Source: Mycolicibacterium moriokaense (GTDB taxonomy: Bacteria > Actinomycetota > Actinomycetes > Mycobacteriales > Mycobacteriaceae). From it: DNA of 64,000 nt. The notes beneath the pieces were generated by a model. That model had not been told where the DNA came from. It did not search any database and was given only the letters and a program-made list of their open reading frames with translations. Position numbers and translations under genes: made by a program. The stretch's first letter is position 1. Every line of letters starts with the position of its first letter. The DNA lies in contig NZ_QJJU01000020.1 of NCBI RefSeq assembly GCF_003201655.1, positions 47,869 to 111,868 on the forward strand, given 5' to 3'. Positions 1 to 8,904 of this stretch are shown here, piece by piece.

Positions 1-1
1 G

Positions 2-2875
2 ATCAAGGTGCTTGCGTCTGATCTCGAAGAAGACGACCGGGAACGCTTTATGCGTGAGGGCTTCGCGATGGGAGCGCTTTCCGGCCACCCGAACATCGTC
101 AACATCCTGCAGGTCGGAGTAACCGAAGGTCACCGGCCGTTCATCGTGATGCCTTTCCACGCAGCGGGTTCCCTCGCGGAGCGGGTACACCGGGAGGGCC
201 GGATCGCGTGGCCCGAGGCACTGCACATCGGAGTGAAGTTGTGCGGCGCGCTGGAAACCGCGCATCGGACAGGAACACTGCACCGCGATATCAAGCCCGC
301 CAATGTCCTTTTCAACGATTACGGCGAACCGCAACTGAGTGACTTCGGGACTGCGCGCATCGCCGGTGGATACAAAACGGTGACTGGGTTCTTCACCGGC
401 ACCCTCTCCTACACTGCGCCCGAGGTGCTCTCCGGCAATCCGCCGACGGTCGCGGCCGACGTGTACTCCCTCGGCGCCACGTTTTTCGCGCTGATCGCCG
501 GGAACCCGCCGCACGAGCGCAAGTCCGACGAGGATCTGATCGCGCACTACCTGCGGATCACTTCCACGCCGATTCCGGACCTGCGGCCCGCGGGAATCCC
601 GAGCGATGTATGCGCTGCGCTCGAGAAGGCGATGTCGCAGGAGCCGGGCGCACGACACGCGTCCGCGGCGGATTTCGGCCACGCATTGCAGTTAGCCCAG
701 CGGCACAACGGGTTGACAGCGGATCCCATGGCGCTCACCGAGCCCGGCGGCCACCCCGAGCCGACGGGCGGCACACAAGCGTTGCCGTTGTCCGGGGTTT
801 CGGGTCTGCCCGGCCCACCTGGAGGGGGTTCCGTCCCGCAGGGCGGGGCCACCGCGGCAACGCCCCCGCCGGACCCGCGCATGTTCGCGCACACCGCGTC
901 GATCAGCCAATCAAACCTGCCCTGGCAAGTCCCGCCAGGCCTGCAAGGCCCGCCGTCCGGTCCCGTGCCCGCGGTGCCGCCGCCAAACGGGAATCGCAAG
1001 CGAATCCTGATCGCATCCGCGGCCGCTGCGGCGGTGGTCCTGTTGGTGATCGCTGGTGTCTTCGTTGTCAGTTCATCGCGCGAGACCCGCGGTGGCCAAG
1101 CCACCGCCCCCCCGAGTCGACCAACCGCTGAAGTGCAAGCTGATTGGCGGCCGATCGCGGATGCCCGCATTGCCCGCGATGCGGTGGCGGTCACCGAGGC
1201 CGATGGCACTATCTGGGTTTTCGGCGGCATGGGGGCGGACAACCGCGTCAGCGAAGCCCACGAGGGCTACGACCCCGCCATCGACAGCTGGAAGAGCGGC
1301 GAAGCCCTACCCGTTCCCGTGCAGCATGCGATGGCGGTGACGTGGCAGGACACCCCGGTCGTACTCGGCGGTTGGCGCACCGATGCCGCCAATCCGAAGG
1401 TTGCAACGGATCGCGTGTGGCGGATTGTCAACAGTCGCTGGACGGACCTGCCGCCTCTGTTGCAGCCCCGGGTGGCAGCGGCGGCTGCCGTGGTGGCCGA
1501 TCGCATCATCGTCACCGGTGGCGTTGGCGCCGACGGCAAGCTGTTGAACACCACGGAGATCTTCGACGGCACCTCCTGGAAGCTCGCCGCTCCCATCCCC
1601 ACTCCACGCCAGATGTCGGGCGTGGAATCAGACGGCAAACTGGTGTACGTCCTCGGCGGGTCGAACGGGACCTCCGACCTGGCGGCGGTCGAGGCGTATG
1701 ACCCGACATCGGACACGTGGACGACCCTGCCCGAGATTCCGGGCCGACGTAGCGATCTCGGCGTGGCATTCGCCGACGGCCGACTGGTGGTGGTGGGAGG
1801 CCTATCTGCGGGCCAAGTCCTCAAGAGCGTGGTCGCATTCGATCTCGCGTCCCGTTCGTGGAATGGGTTGCCGGACTTGGCAACTGCGCGCCACGGCATG
1901 GCGGTGGCGGGAGTCGGCAAAACCGTCTACGCGATCGGCGGGTCGACCGGTGCCGGCGATGATCAAGTGACGTCGACGGCGGAAGCGCTGAAGCTGGCAC
2001 CGCGGAAACCGCAACCCGCACCGGAATGGCGGTCCCTGCCCGATGCACCGACCGCGAGGTTGATGACGGCGTGGACCGTGCTCGGCGACGAGATCTGGGT
2101 CGCAGGCGGTATGCGCCACGGCGAGACGTTGCAAACGGTGCAGAGCTACAACGCGCAGACCGGAGCATGGCAGGAGCAGCCTCCGCTGCCGATTCCCTTG
2201 AATCACGCGACGGCGGCAACCTACCGCGGTGAGATGGTCGTCATCGGCGGCGCCACCGACGCCCTCGCCGACGCATCGAACAAGGTTTTCGCATTCCGCG
2301 GAGGTAAGTGGGTAGACCTGCCGCCCCTGCAACATGCCCGCGCGGCGGCAGCAGCAGCGGTCGTCGGTGACAAGCTCGTGGTCGTCGGTGGGCAGAACGC
2401 TAAGCGGCTCGTTCCGCAGACCGAAGTTTTCGACGGGCAGTCCTGGACGCAGGCGGCCGACCTGCCAACCCCGCGCGAACACCTCGCCGCGGTGTCCGAC
2501 GGCGTCTATGTGTACACAGTGGGCGGACGGAATCTATCCGCCGACGAGAACTCGGCGGCCTTCCAGCGGTTCGACCCGGTATCCGGAAACTGGGACAAGC
2601 TCGCGGACATGCCGACTCGTCGTGGGAGCTACGGCGCCGCGTTCATCGATGGCCGGATCGTCGCCGTCGGTGGCGAGGAACCGACGCGCGTGCTGGCGAC
2701 GGTCGAGATGTACGACATCTCCAACGGGAAGTGGTCCACGGCGGCACCGATCAACACTCCGGTTCACGGCGAGGTCGTAGCCGCAGTCGGCCAGACTGTG
2801 TACTGCATCGGGGGCGCAGACCGGCCCACACATGAAAGTGCAGTTGCGACGGTCGAGGCCCTCGACTTCACGTAG
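2..2875 (+). CDS. Ser/Thr protein kinase with C-terminal Kelch double propeller (5' truncated by window edge)
   Basis: The window opens inside the kinase N-lobe: the first readable codons give IKVLASD, so Lys2 of the fragment is probably the ATP-binding lysine and the true start lies upstream. HRDIKPANVL (about residues 94-103), SDFG (about 113-116) and an APEVL motif mark an intact catalytic domain of roughly 230 residues. A Pro/Gly-rich linker follows, then one membrane segment encoded near 1000-1075. The remaining ~570 residues hold twelve Kelch-type GG strands, falling as six plus six (for example VWVFGG-type strands near 1210 and WVAGG near 2100), which suggests two six-bladed propellers outside the membrane. 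The kinase domain resembles mycobacterial PknK, but the PknK ATPase/regulatory part is replaced by membrane anchor plus propellers. It ends 8 bp inside the convergent FHA gene. Ligand and substrate are unknown. Confidence 0.9.
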   Translation: MKVLASDLEEDDRERFMREGFAMGALSGHPNIVNILQVGVTEGHRPFIVMPFHAAGSLAERVHREGRIAWPEALHIGVKLCGALETAHRTGTLHRDIKPANVLFNDYGEPQLSDFGTARIAGGYKTVTGFFTGTLSYTAPEVLSGNPPTVAADVYSLGATFFALIAGNPPHERKSDEDLIAHYLRITSTPIPDLRPAGIPSDVCAALEKAMSQEPGARHASAADFGHALQLAQRHNGLTADPMALTEPGGHPEPTGGTQALPLSGVSGLPGPPGGGSVPQGGATAATPPPDPRMFAHTASISQSNLPWQVPPGLQGPPSGPVPAVPPPNGNRKRILIASAAAAAVVLLVIAGVFVVSSSRETRGGQATAPPSRPTAEVQADWRPIADARIARDAVAVTEADGTIWVFGGMGADNRVSEAHEGYDPAIDSWKSGEALPVPVQHAMAVTWQDTPVVLGGWRTDAANPKVATDRVWRIVNSRWTDLPPLLQPRVAAAAAVVADRIIVTGGVGADGKLLNTTEIFDGTSWKLAAPIPTPRQMSGVESDGKLVYVLGGSNGTSDLAAVEAYDPTSDTWTTLPEIPGRRSDLGVAFADGRLVVVGGLSAGQVLKSVVAFDLASRSWNGLPDLATARHGMAVAGVGKTVYAIGGSTGAGDDQVTSTAEALKLAPRKPQPAPEWRSLPDAPTARLMTAWTVLGDEIWVAGGMRHGETLQTVQSYNAQTGAWQEQPPLPIPLNHATAATYRGEMVVIGGATDALADASNKVFAFRGGKWVDLPPLQHARAAAAAAVVGDKLVVVGGQNAKRLVPQTEVFDGQSWTQAADLPTPREHLAAVSDGVYVYTVGGRNLSADENSAAFQRFDPVSGNWDKLADMPTRRGSYGAAFIDGRIVAVGGEEPTRVLATVEMYDISNGKWSTAAPINTPVHGEVVAAVGQTVYCIGGADRPTHESAVATVEALDFT

Positions 2876-3485
2876 CGCCGGTGTCGCGTAGCTGGGCGAT
2901 AGTGACGGCTCCGCGCCGAAGCGCCTCATTGGCAAGACGGACCCGGCGGTCTCCCTCTGTCGGGATAGCGAACTTGTCGTACATGTTTTGCAGATGCTGT
3001 TTGACGGCTGCCTCAGTAACGAACAGCTCGGTCGCCATCCGCTTTACGGATGCAGGCTCGGGAAACGGGTCGTCGGACACCAAGGGGCGGCACAGGACCA
3101 CGAGCACGTCGAATTCGCGACGAGTCAGCCGCGGCGGGAGCTGGGCGGCGTCGGGAACGATCGTTGCTTCATAAGCCGGTTCGTCGGCTTGCCTCACCTC
3201 GTGGTAGACCAACCGACACTTGCCGAGCCGCAACTCGTCCCCGGACCGCAAAACCCGTTCCGCGTCGATCTTTTCTCCGTTGACGTACGTGCCATTGCGA
3301 CTACCGACGTCGCGTATCGACCAGGCAGACCCGTGGTTTTCCAAGATGGCGTGCAAGCGAGAGACGGTTGGGTCGTGCTCGAGCGACACCACATTGGTAG
3401 AGGCCTTGCCGAGGGTCACTCGTTGGCCGCTCAGTGGGATCAGCTCCCGTCCCGATGGCTTCGAGACTTCCAGGTGGGAAGACAT
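2868..3485 (-). CDS. FHA domain protein with C-terminal winged/LuxR-like HTH
   Basis: This 205-residue protein has an N-terminal forkhead-associated domain (about residues 8-90). The phosphothreonine-pocket signatures SRLHA and GSRNGTYVNG are visible. A Pro-rich hinge follows, then a LTRREFDVLVVL segment with KRMATELFVTEAAVKQHLQNMYDKF, which reads as a GerE/LuxR-like DNA-binding helix pair. The ATG at 3483-3485 was chosen because a strong AGGAGG lies 6 nt upstream; an in-frame TTG 21 nt earlier has no such site. It converges on and overlaps the kinase gene by 8 bp. FHA domains bind phosphothreonine, so I infer a phospho-dependent transcription regulator read by, or a substrate of, the neighbouring kinase. 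Confidence 0.88.
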   Translation of the reverse strand: MSSHLEVSKPSGRELIPLSGQRVTLGKASTNVVSLEHDPTVSRLHAILENHGSAWSIRDVGSRNGTYVNGEKIDAERVLRSGDELRLGKCRLVYHEVRQADEPAYEATIVPDAAQLPPRLTRREFDVLVVLCRPLVSDDPFPEPASVKRMATELFVTEAAVKQHLQNMYDKFAIPTEGDRRVRLANEALRRGAVTIAQLRDTGAT

Positions 3486-3545
3486 GTAGACCTCCTGTCG
3501 TGGCAATTTTGACCCAGCGGACGCCCTCAGGGCGACAGGCGTGCC

Positions 3546-3582
3546 GCCGCGGGTCGTCGGAGAAGTCTCGACGACCCGCGGC
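3546..3582 (-). terminator. Perfect 14-bp inverted repeat, probable terminator
   Basis: GCCGCGGGTCGTCG (3546-3559) and its exact complement (3569-3582) are separated by 9 nt. It lies just downstream of the minus-strand membrane gene ending at 3594 and upstream of the FHA gene. There is no U-tract, which is common for mycobacterial terminators. It should insulate the FHA gene from read-through. Confidence 0.7.
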
Positions 3583-3593
3583 TCGCCCGCCCG

Positions 3594-4091
3594 CTAAGGC
3601 GAACTGGTGACTTTCCTCGAGAACCGAATGGCCCGCTTGACCAGCGCCGATTCCGTCAACGGCGGCCAAGGCCATTCGCTGCGTCCCTTGCCACGTGGTG
3701 CCTTCAGGATGGCGAGCCCGAGAGAAAGGCCGAAGATCAGATGCCCGACCAATGTGATCACGACCGTGGCCACGTTCAGCGGGAACATCCTCTCCTCGCC
3801 ATGCGGAGCGAGCGCGACGGTTGCCATCAGCCCTGCCCAGGTGGGAAAGATTGCGAAACCCACCGCGGACAGCACCGCGTAGACGTTCTTCCACCGGTCG
3901 CTGCCCAGCGCGAACGCGACGACGAAGAACGCGACACCATGTCCGCTGGCATCGCCGATGTACCGGTACACGTAGCCGACCGCTGCACTGCCCGCCGTGT
4001 CCGGCTCACCGGTGACGAACGAACCCATCACGGGGATGAAGTCGCCCATCAGTCCCAGCCACGTGCACGGCAAACGGCCGGGGTCCGTCAT
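3594..4091 (-). CDS. Small integral membrane protein, unknown function
   Basis: The predicted 165-residue protein has about four hydrophobic segments (around YRYIGDASGHGVAFFVVAFAL, VYAVLSAVGFAIFPTWAGLMA, LNVATVVITLVGHLIFGLSLGL) and a basic C-terminus. I do not recognise a family. The ATG at 4089-4091 lacks a clear ribosome binding site, so the start is uncertain. It is followed by a strong hairpin and is separated from the TetR gene by 48 bp on the same strand, so the two could be co-transcribed. Confidence 0.6.
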   Translation of the reverse strand: MTDPGRLPCTWLGLMGDFIPVMGSFVTGEPDTAGSAAVGYVYRYIGDASGHGVAFFVVAFALGSDRWKNVYAVLSAVGFAIFPTWAGLMATVALAPHGEERMFPLNVATVVITLVGHLIFGLSLGLAILKAPRGKGRSEWPWPPLTESALVKRAIRFSRKVTSSP

Positions 4092-4139
4092 AGACGATGC
4101 AGGCCACCATTCCGGCGATGAGGGGGAGGGAAGGTTTTC

Positions 4140-4745
4140 CTATCCGCCAGGCAAGAGTTCATCGGCGACAGACACCGCTAGCCGCGGTTTCGCGTCGTCG
4201 CCGGATTGCCCGACACGGTCCCAGATCGCGTCGACCATCGGCTGCAGGAGCAGTTCGCCCATCTGCCGGACGAGCACCGCGACGACCTGAGTGGATTCGC
4301 GCCGCGTCGTGGAGGCGCGGCCCGATTTGCGCAACGATCCGACCTCGCGACGGGTCAGGTCCACCAATACGTCCAGAAGGTGGAAGCGGTCTTGCGACGG
4401 TTCCAGGATGGCGCGGCGCACGTAATTCACGACAGGTGGGTTGTCGCGCAGCATTTGACGAACGGCTTCGTCGCGCGCCGCCACGATCTCCGCAGGGCTG
4501 CCGTCTGCCCCGACAGCGGCAAGGGTCGACGAGAAGTAATCCACCACCAGCTGGTCGACCGCATCGCGCAGCCCAGCCTTGGTTTTGAAGTGATGCTGGA
4601 CCAGGCCGAGGGTGACACCCGCCTCCGCAGCGATCGCGCGCAGTGAGACCCGATCTTCGCCATATCGAGAGAACAGATCCAGCGCCGTGTTTCGGATCCG
4701 CGCCTTGGCGGTCAGGTCGTCGTCCGTCGCCCGCGGATTCTCCAT
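4140..4745 (-). CDS. TetR family regulator, divergent from acyl-CoA dehydrogenase
   Basis: The 201-residue protein has a typical TetR N-terminal helix-turn-helix (ARIRNTALDLFSRYGEDRVSLRAIAAEAGVTLGLVQHHF, roughly residues 12-52) and a variable ligand domain. The start at MENPRAT (4743-4745) was chosen because the longer reading would run through the intergenic operator. It is divergent from the acyl-CoA dehydrogenase gene with a clear inverted repeat between them. The usual arrangement is that the regulator represses itself and the neighbour until an acyl-CoA or related ligand binds; that part is inference. Confidence 0.88.
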   Translation of the reverse strand: MENPRATDDDLTAKARIRNTALDLFSRYGEDRVSLRAIAAEAGVTLGLVQHHFKTKAGLRDAVDQLVVDYFSSTLAAVGADGSPAEIVAARDEAVRQMLRDNPPVVNYVRRAILEPSQDRFHLLDVLVDLTRREVGSLRKSGRASTTRRESTQVVAVLVRQMGELLLQPMVDAIWDRVGQSGDDAKPRLAVSVADELLPGG

Positions 4746-4769
4746 CACCACATGGTAGGTGACTAATAA

Positions 4770-4787
4770 ACGATACAACTGTATCGT
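4770..4787. promoter_or_regulatory. Operator-like inverted repeat ACGATAC-N4-GTATCGT
   Basis: Perfect 7-bp arms with a 4-nt spacer sit in the 49-bp gap between the divergent TetR and acyl-CoA dehydrogenase genes. The right arm contains TATCGT, 7 nt before the dehydrogenase ATG, so it may overlap the -10 element of a near-leaderless transcript. Probable binding site of the adjacent TetR. Confidence 0.75.
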
Positions 4788-4794
4788 AACGAGC

Positions 4795-5958
4795 ATGTCT
4801 GAATTGTTCCCCACCTACCGCGCCACCTGGGAGACCGACCAGCACCGCGAACTGCGCAGGCACACCGCGGAGTTCCTTCGCAAGGAGTCGACCCCAAATC
4901 AGGAACGCTGGGCGAAGAACCACCAGGTCGACCGGGAGTTCTGGAACAAGATGGGTGACGCCGGGCTTCTTGGACTCGATCTGCCAGAAGAATTCGGCGG
5001 CACCGGCGGCGACTTCGGCTACTCAGCCATCGTCGGTGAGGAGCTTGCGCTGGCGCACGATTCCGCATCGGGCTGGCCAGTGCACTCGCCGATCGTCGCG
5101 CACTACATCAATACCTACGGAAACGACGAACAAAAGCAACGGTGGATGCCGAAGATCATCAGCGGCGAGGCGGTGCTGGCGATCGCGATGACCGAACCCG
5201 GTACCGGCTCAGACCTTCAGGCTGTCCGCACCACAGCGATTCGCCAGGGTGACGAGTACGTCGTCAACGGGTCGAAGACGTTCATCTCCAACGGAACTCA
5301 CTGCGACCTTCTGGTGATCGTCGCCAAGACCGACCCGGCCGAGGGTGCCGCGGGCATCTCGCTGATCGTCGCCGAAACCAACGATGACCTAACGGGCTTC
5401 GAGCGGGGCCGCGTCCTGGAGAAGGTCGGCCAGCACGGCCAAGACACCCGTGAACTGTTCTTCTCGGACATGCGGGTGCCTGTGGCGAACCTCCTTGGCG
5501 ACAAGGAAGGCATGGGCTTTTACCAACTGATGGAACAGCTGGCGCGGGAGCGGCTCATCATCGCTTCGCTGTGTGCCGGGATGGCCGAAGCCGCAGTGCT
5601 CGAGGCGATCAAGTACACAAAGGAACGCGAGGCATTCGGCAAGCCGCTGATCAAGTTCCAGCACAACAGGTTCGAGCTGGCCGAGCTGAAGGCCGAGGTG
5701 CTGTCGATCAAGACCACTGTGGACTATTGCGTTCAGCAGTACATCGACGGTAACAACGATCCGGCCACGGCGTCCATGGGCAAGCTGATCGCCGCGGATA
5801 AGGGTTGCGATGTCGTCGACCGGTGCGTGCAGTTCTTCGGCGGGTACGGGTACATGATGGAGTACCCGATCGCCCGCGCGTATGCGGCGGCACGCGTCAA
5901 CAAGATCTACGGCGGCACAAGTGAAATCATGAAGGAGATCATCAGCCGCTCGCTATAG
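4795..5958 (+). CDS. Acyl-CoA dehydrogenase (FadE-type)
   Basis: The 387-residue protein has the full acyl-CoA dehydrogenase fold. MTEPGTGSD is the flavin/substrate-binding signature of the middle beta domain, REAFGKPLIKFQHNRFELA the start of the C-terminal helical domain, and QFFGGYGYMMEYPIARAYAAARVNKIYGGTSEIMKEI the C-terminal FAD-binding stretch. It should catalyse FAD-dependent alpha,beta-dehydrogenation of an acyl-CoA. The ATG at 4795 is preferred over an upstream GTG at 4759 because the longer frame would cover the operator. The specific substrate cannot be read from sequence. Controlled, by inference, by the divergent TetR. Confidence 0.93.
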   Translation: MSELFPTYRATWETDQHRELRRHTAEFLRKESTPNQERWAKNHQVDREFWNKMGDAGLLGLDLPEEFGGTGGDFGYSAIVGEELALAHDSASGWPVHSPIVAHYINTYGNDEQKQRWMPKIISGEAVLAIAMTEPGTGSDLQAVRTTAIRQGDEYVVNGSKTFISNGTHCDLLVIVAKTDPAEGAAGISLIVAETNDDLTGFERGRVLEKVGQHGQDTRELFFSDMRVPVANLLGDKEGMGFYQLMEQLARERLIIASLCAGMAEAAVLEAIKYTKEREAFGKPLIKFQHNRFELAELKAEVLSIKTTVDYCVQQYIDGNNDPATASMGKLIAADKGCDVVDRCVQFFGGYGYMMEYPIARAYAAARVNKIYGGTSEIMKEIISRSL

Positions 5959-5965
5959 CGGGCGA

Positions 5966-6727
5966 TCAGGTGATCGTCACACCGCCGTCGACGACGATCG
6001 TCTGCCCGGTGACGAATCCGCCTGCATCCGAGGCCAGCCAGACCAGCGTTGCGGCAAGCTCGACCGGATTGCCCATGCGGCCCAAGAGAACTCGCGGTTT
6101 GAGGCTCTCGATGTAGCCGGGCGCGTAGGCGTCGGTCATCTCGGACTCGAAGAAACCCGGTGCGATCGCGTTGACGCGGATGCCCTTGCGGGAACCCCAC
6201 TGCTGAGCCAGGTCCCGGGTGAGCCCCGAGATCCCGGCCTTGCTCGCGCTGTAGGCCGCTTGTGGCAGTGCGGCAGTAGTGATGCCGAGCACGCTGGAGA
6301 TGTTCACGATGGAGCTACCCGGCTGCATCACCTTGGCGCACGCCTGCGCGGCCCAGTACGAGCCATTCAGGTTGATGTCGACGACGGCGCGGAACTCGTC
6401 GGGCGTCTCGCGGGTGGCGGGCACCGCGGTACCCACCCCGGCGTTGTTCACCAGCACATCGACGCGGCCGAACTCGCTCATCGCGGCGTCCACCATCGCC
6501 TGGCACTGCGCCGGATCGGTGACGTCTGTCGCGACCGCCAACGCCCGCCGGCCTGCTGCCTCGACGAGTCGCGCTGTGGCATAGAGCTTGTCGACACGCC
6601 TGGCGGCGAGCACCACGTCGGCGCCTGCCTCGGCGCAAGCCTGCGCGAAGGAGACGCCAAGACCGGACGATGCGCCGGTGACGATGACGACCTTGTCGTC
6701 GAGTCGGAACTTGTCGAGTACGGACAT
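5966..6727 (-). CDS. Short-chain dehydrogenase/reductase (classical SDR)
   Basis: This 253-residue classical SDR has the nucleotide-binding TGASSGLG (residues 17-24), NNAG (94-97), and catalytic Ser144/145, Tyr159 and Lys163 (YSASK). The C-terminus ends GGFVTGQTIVVDGG, as in FabG-like enzymes. Asp69 after strand 3 (ATDVTD) is conserved. It starts 23 bp after the stop of the LLM oxidoreductase on the same strand, so both probably form one operon driven from the KstR-like promoter region at 7635. Function inferred: NAD(P)-dependent oxidation or reduction of a hydroxyacyl or sterol-type substrate. Confidence 0.92.
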   Translation of the reverse strand: MSVLDKFRLDDKVVIVTGASSGLGVSFAQACAEAGADVVLAARRVDKLYATARLVEAAGRRALAVATDVTDPAQCQAMVDAAMSEFGRVDVLVNNAGVGTAVPATRETPDEFRAVVDINLNGSYWAAQACAKVMQPGSSIVNISSVLGITTAALPQAAYSASKAGISGLTRDLAQQWGSRKGIRVNAIAPGFFESEMTDAYAPGYIESLKPRVLLGRMGNPVELAATLVWLASDAGGFVTGQTIVVDGGVTIT

Positions 6728-6750
6728 CCGGTCAGACTAGCGACCGGCGA

Positions 6751-7626
6751 TTACAGCTTGGCGATGACCTTCTCCCCGTACTTCTCGATGGCGCGCAGCT
6801 TGTTCTCCAGCGGCTCGGGATCGGGGCCGACGCTGTAGGGCATCCGGAAGCCCACCATGATGTCGGTGACGCCGCGGTCCTCGAGACGTTTGATGCCGTC
6901 GGGCTTGTATGCGTCGAGCGACATGGCGTGGATCTCGAAGGGACCGGTGCGACCCTCCTCTTCGCGAAGCTCGTTGAGGCGCTTGATGTATCGGTCGAGC
7001 GCCTCCGGCTCGCCGAGGTCACCGCCGCCGTGCATCCAGCCGTCGTTGCGGGCCGCGCGCCTCAGCGCCACCTCGGCGTGGCCGCCGATGAGGATCGGGA
7101 TCGGCTGGGTCGGCGCAGGCGACATCTTGGTCTTCGGGATGTCGTAGAACTCGCCGTGGAACTCGAAGTACTCGCCGGTGGTCAGGCCCTTCACGATCTC
7201 GATGCACTCGTCCATTCGTTTGCCGCGCCTGGCGAAGGGCACGTCCATCAGCTCGTAGTCCTCTGGCCACGGGCTGGTGCCGACGCCGAGGCCGAGCCTG
7301 TTATCGAACAGCGCGGCCAGCGACCCGGCCTGCTTGGCGACCAGCGCTGGCGGGCGGATTGGCAGCTTCAACACGAACATGTTGAACTTCAGGGTCGTCG
7401 TCGCGGCGCACAAGGCGCTGGTCAGAACGAACGCCTCGATGATCTCCTTGCCGTCGAGGAATTCCCGGTTGCCGTCCTCGGTGTACGGGTATTTCGAGTC
7501 CGACTCGTACGGGTAGGCGATGCTGTCGGCGATGGTCATGCCGTGGAAACCCGCCGCCTCTGCGGCCTGGGCCAGGGGAATGTAGAACTTCGGGTTGGTC
7601 AATGATTCCGCATAGGTGAAGCGCAC
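6751..7626 (-). CDS. LLM class F420-dependent oxidoreductase
   Basis: The 291-residue protein is a luciferase-like (bacterial LLM) TIM-barrel enzyme: LAQAAEAAGFHGMTIADS at the N-terminus, FDNRLGLGVGTSPWPEDYELMDVPFARRGKRMDE and IPILIGGHAEVALRRAARNDGWMHGGG in the core. Mycobacterial members mostly use F420. GTG start at 7624-7626. A near-identical KstR-type palindrome lies 10 nt upstream, as for the paralogue at 29718-30566. First gene of a likely two-gene operon with the SDR. Substrate unknown. Confidence 0.88.
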   Translation of the reverse strand: MRFTYAESLTNPKFYIPLAQAAEAAGFHGMTIADSIAYPYESDSKYPYTEDGNREFLDGKEIIEAFVLTSALCAATTTLKFNMFVLKLPIRPPALVAKQAGSLAALFDNRLGLGVGTSPWPEDYELMDVPFARRGKRMDECIEIVKGLTTGEYFEFHGEFYDIPKTKMSPAPTQPIPILIGGHAEVALRRAARNDGWMHGGGDLGEPEALDRYIKRLNELREEEGRTGPFEIHAMSLDAYKPDGIKRLEDRGVTDIMVGFRMPYSVGPDPEPLENKLRAIEKYGEKVIAKL

Positions 7627-7634
7627 CCCGCAAT

Positions 7635-7652
7635 ACTAGAACGTGTTCTAGT
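7635..7652. promoter_or_regulatory. KstR-like operator palindrome
   Basis: ACTAGAAC-GT-GTTCTAGT is a perfect palindrome with 8-bp arms. Its core (7637-7650) matches TnnAACnnGTTnnA, the motif described for KstR, the TetR repressor of mycobacterial cholesterol catabolism. It lies 10 nt before the LLM start and 37 nt before the divergent MFS start, so it could control both. Confidence 0.72.
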
Positions 7653-7689
7653 GCTGTGTTCTCAGGATGGCCCCGGCATCATGGCGTAG

Positions 7690-8904
7690 GTGCGCACCTG
7701 GCTCACCCACAACGTCAAGGTGCTCTCTGCCGTCTCGTTTCTCCAGGACACTGCCAGCGAGCTGCTCTATCCACTGCTGCCGATCTACCTGACCTCGGTG
7801 CTGGGCGCTCCGGCTGCCGTTGTCGGCGCCATCGAGGGCGCGGCAGAGGGAGCAGCCTCGCTGACGAAGCTGGCTGCCGGGCCACTGGGAGATCGCTTCG
7901 CGCGACGGCCGTTGATCGCGACGGGCTACGGCATGGCGGCGCTGGGCAAGTTGATGGTCGCGGCCGCCTCCGCATGGTCCGGGGTGCTGGCGGGCCGCGT
8001 TGTCGACCGCCTCGGCAAGGGGATGCGCGGCGCACCGCGTGATGCGCTGCTAGTCGTCGATATCGACGATGCCGCCAGGGGGCGGGTGTTCGGATTCCAC
8101 CGCGCGATGGACACGTTGGGCGCCGTTGTGGGTCCGCTGCTGGGCTTGGCGGGATACGAGCTACTCGATCACCAGATCGCGCCGCTGTTGTGGGTGGCCG
8201 TCGTGCCCGCCGTGTTGAGTGTCGCGTTGGTGTTCCTGGTTCGCGAGACCCGCCGGATAGAGCCGGCGCGCAAGAAGATCTTCGCCGCCGTGGGGGAGCT
8301 GCCCGGGCGGTATTGGCGCGTGACGATCGCTCTTGTGGCGTTCGGTGTGGTGAACTTTCCCGACGCTCTTCTGTTGTTGCGGCTCAACGAGATCGGCTTC
8401 TCGGTGGTCGAGGTGATACTGGCCTACGTCACGTACAACGCGGTGTACGCGGTGTCGAGTTATCCGGCGGGGCTGCTCGCCGACCGCATCCCTCGCCCGG
8501 CGGTATTCGGGATCGGCCTGGTGTTCTTCGCGATCGGTTACGTGGGCCTGGGATTGACGACCGATGCCGTGGTGGCGTGGCTGCTGATCGGTGTGTACGG
8601 GTTGTTCACCGGATGCACGGACGGTGTTGGGAAGGCCTGGATTTCGTCGCTGGTCGGCGCGGATCAGCAGGGCAGCGCGCAGGGAGTGTTCCAGGGCGCC
8701 AGTGGTTTCGCGGTGCTGGCGGCGGGATTGTGGGCCGGGTTCCTGTGGGGTGCCGACGGGCGGCTGCCGCTGCTGATATCCGGGATCGCAGGCGGCGTGT
8801 TCGCGGTCGTGCTGCTGGCATCGGCGGTCTACGACAGGACCGGCAGGGTGAACTCGATCTCGTCGAGTGTGAACGGCGGCTCGCCGACGCCGACGACTGA
8901 GTAG
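7690..8904 (+). CDS. MFS transporter
   Basis: The 404-residue protein has about twelve hydrophobic segments. Between the second and third it carries the major-facilitator loop motif GPLGDRFARRPL. A second signature, RVVDRLGKGMRGAPRDALL, occurs in the MFS drug/proton-antiporter-like group. It is divergent from the LLM gene, sharing a 63-bp promoter region with the KstR-like site. The gene runs 76 bp past the 3' end of the convergent DUF4873 gene, an unusually large tail overlap. Cargo unknown. The GTG start at 7690 has no strong ribosome binding site. Confidence 0.88.
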   Translation: MRTWLTHNVKVLSAVSFLQDTASELLYPLLPIYLTSVLGAPAAVVGAIEGAAEGAASLTKLAAGPLGDRFARRPLIATGYGMAALGKLMVAAASAWSGVLAGRVVDRLGKGMRGAPRDALLVVDIDDAARGRVFGFHRAMDTLGAVVGPLLGLAGYELLDHQIAPLLWVAVVPAVLSVALVFLVRETRRIEPARKKIFAAVGELPGRYWRVTIALVAFGVVNFPDALLLLRLNEIGFSVVEVILAYVTYNAVYAVSSYPAGLLADRIPRPAVFGIGLVFFAIGYVGLGLTTDAVVAWLLIGVYGLFTGCTDGVGKAWISSLVGADQQGSAQGVFQGASGFAVLAAGLWAGFLWGADGRLPLLISGIAGGVFAVVLLASAVYDRTGRVNSISSSVNGGSPTPTTE

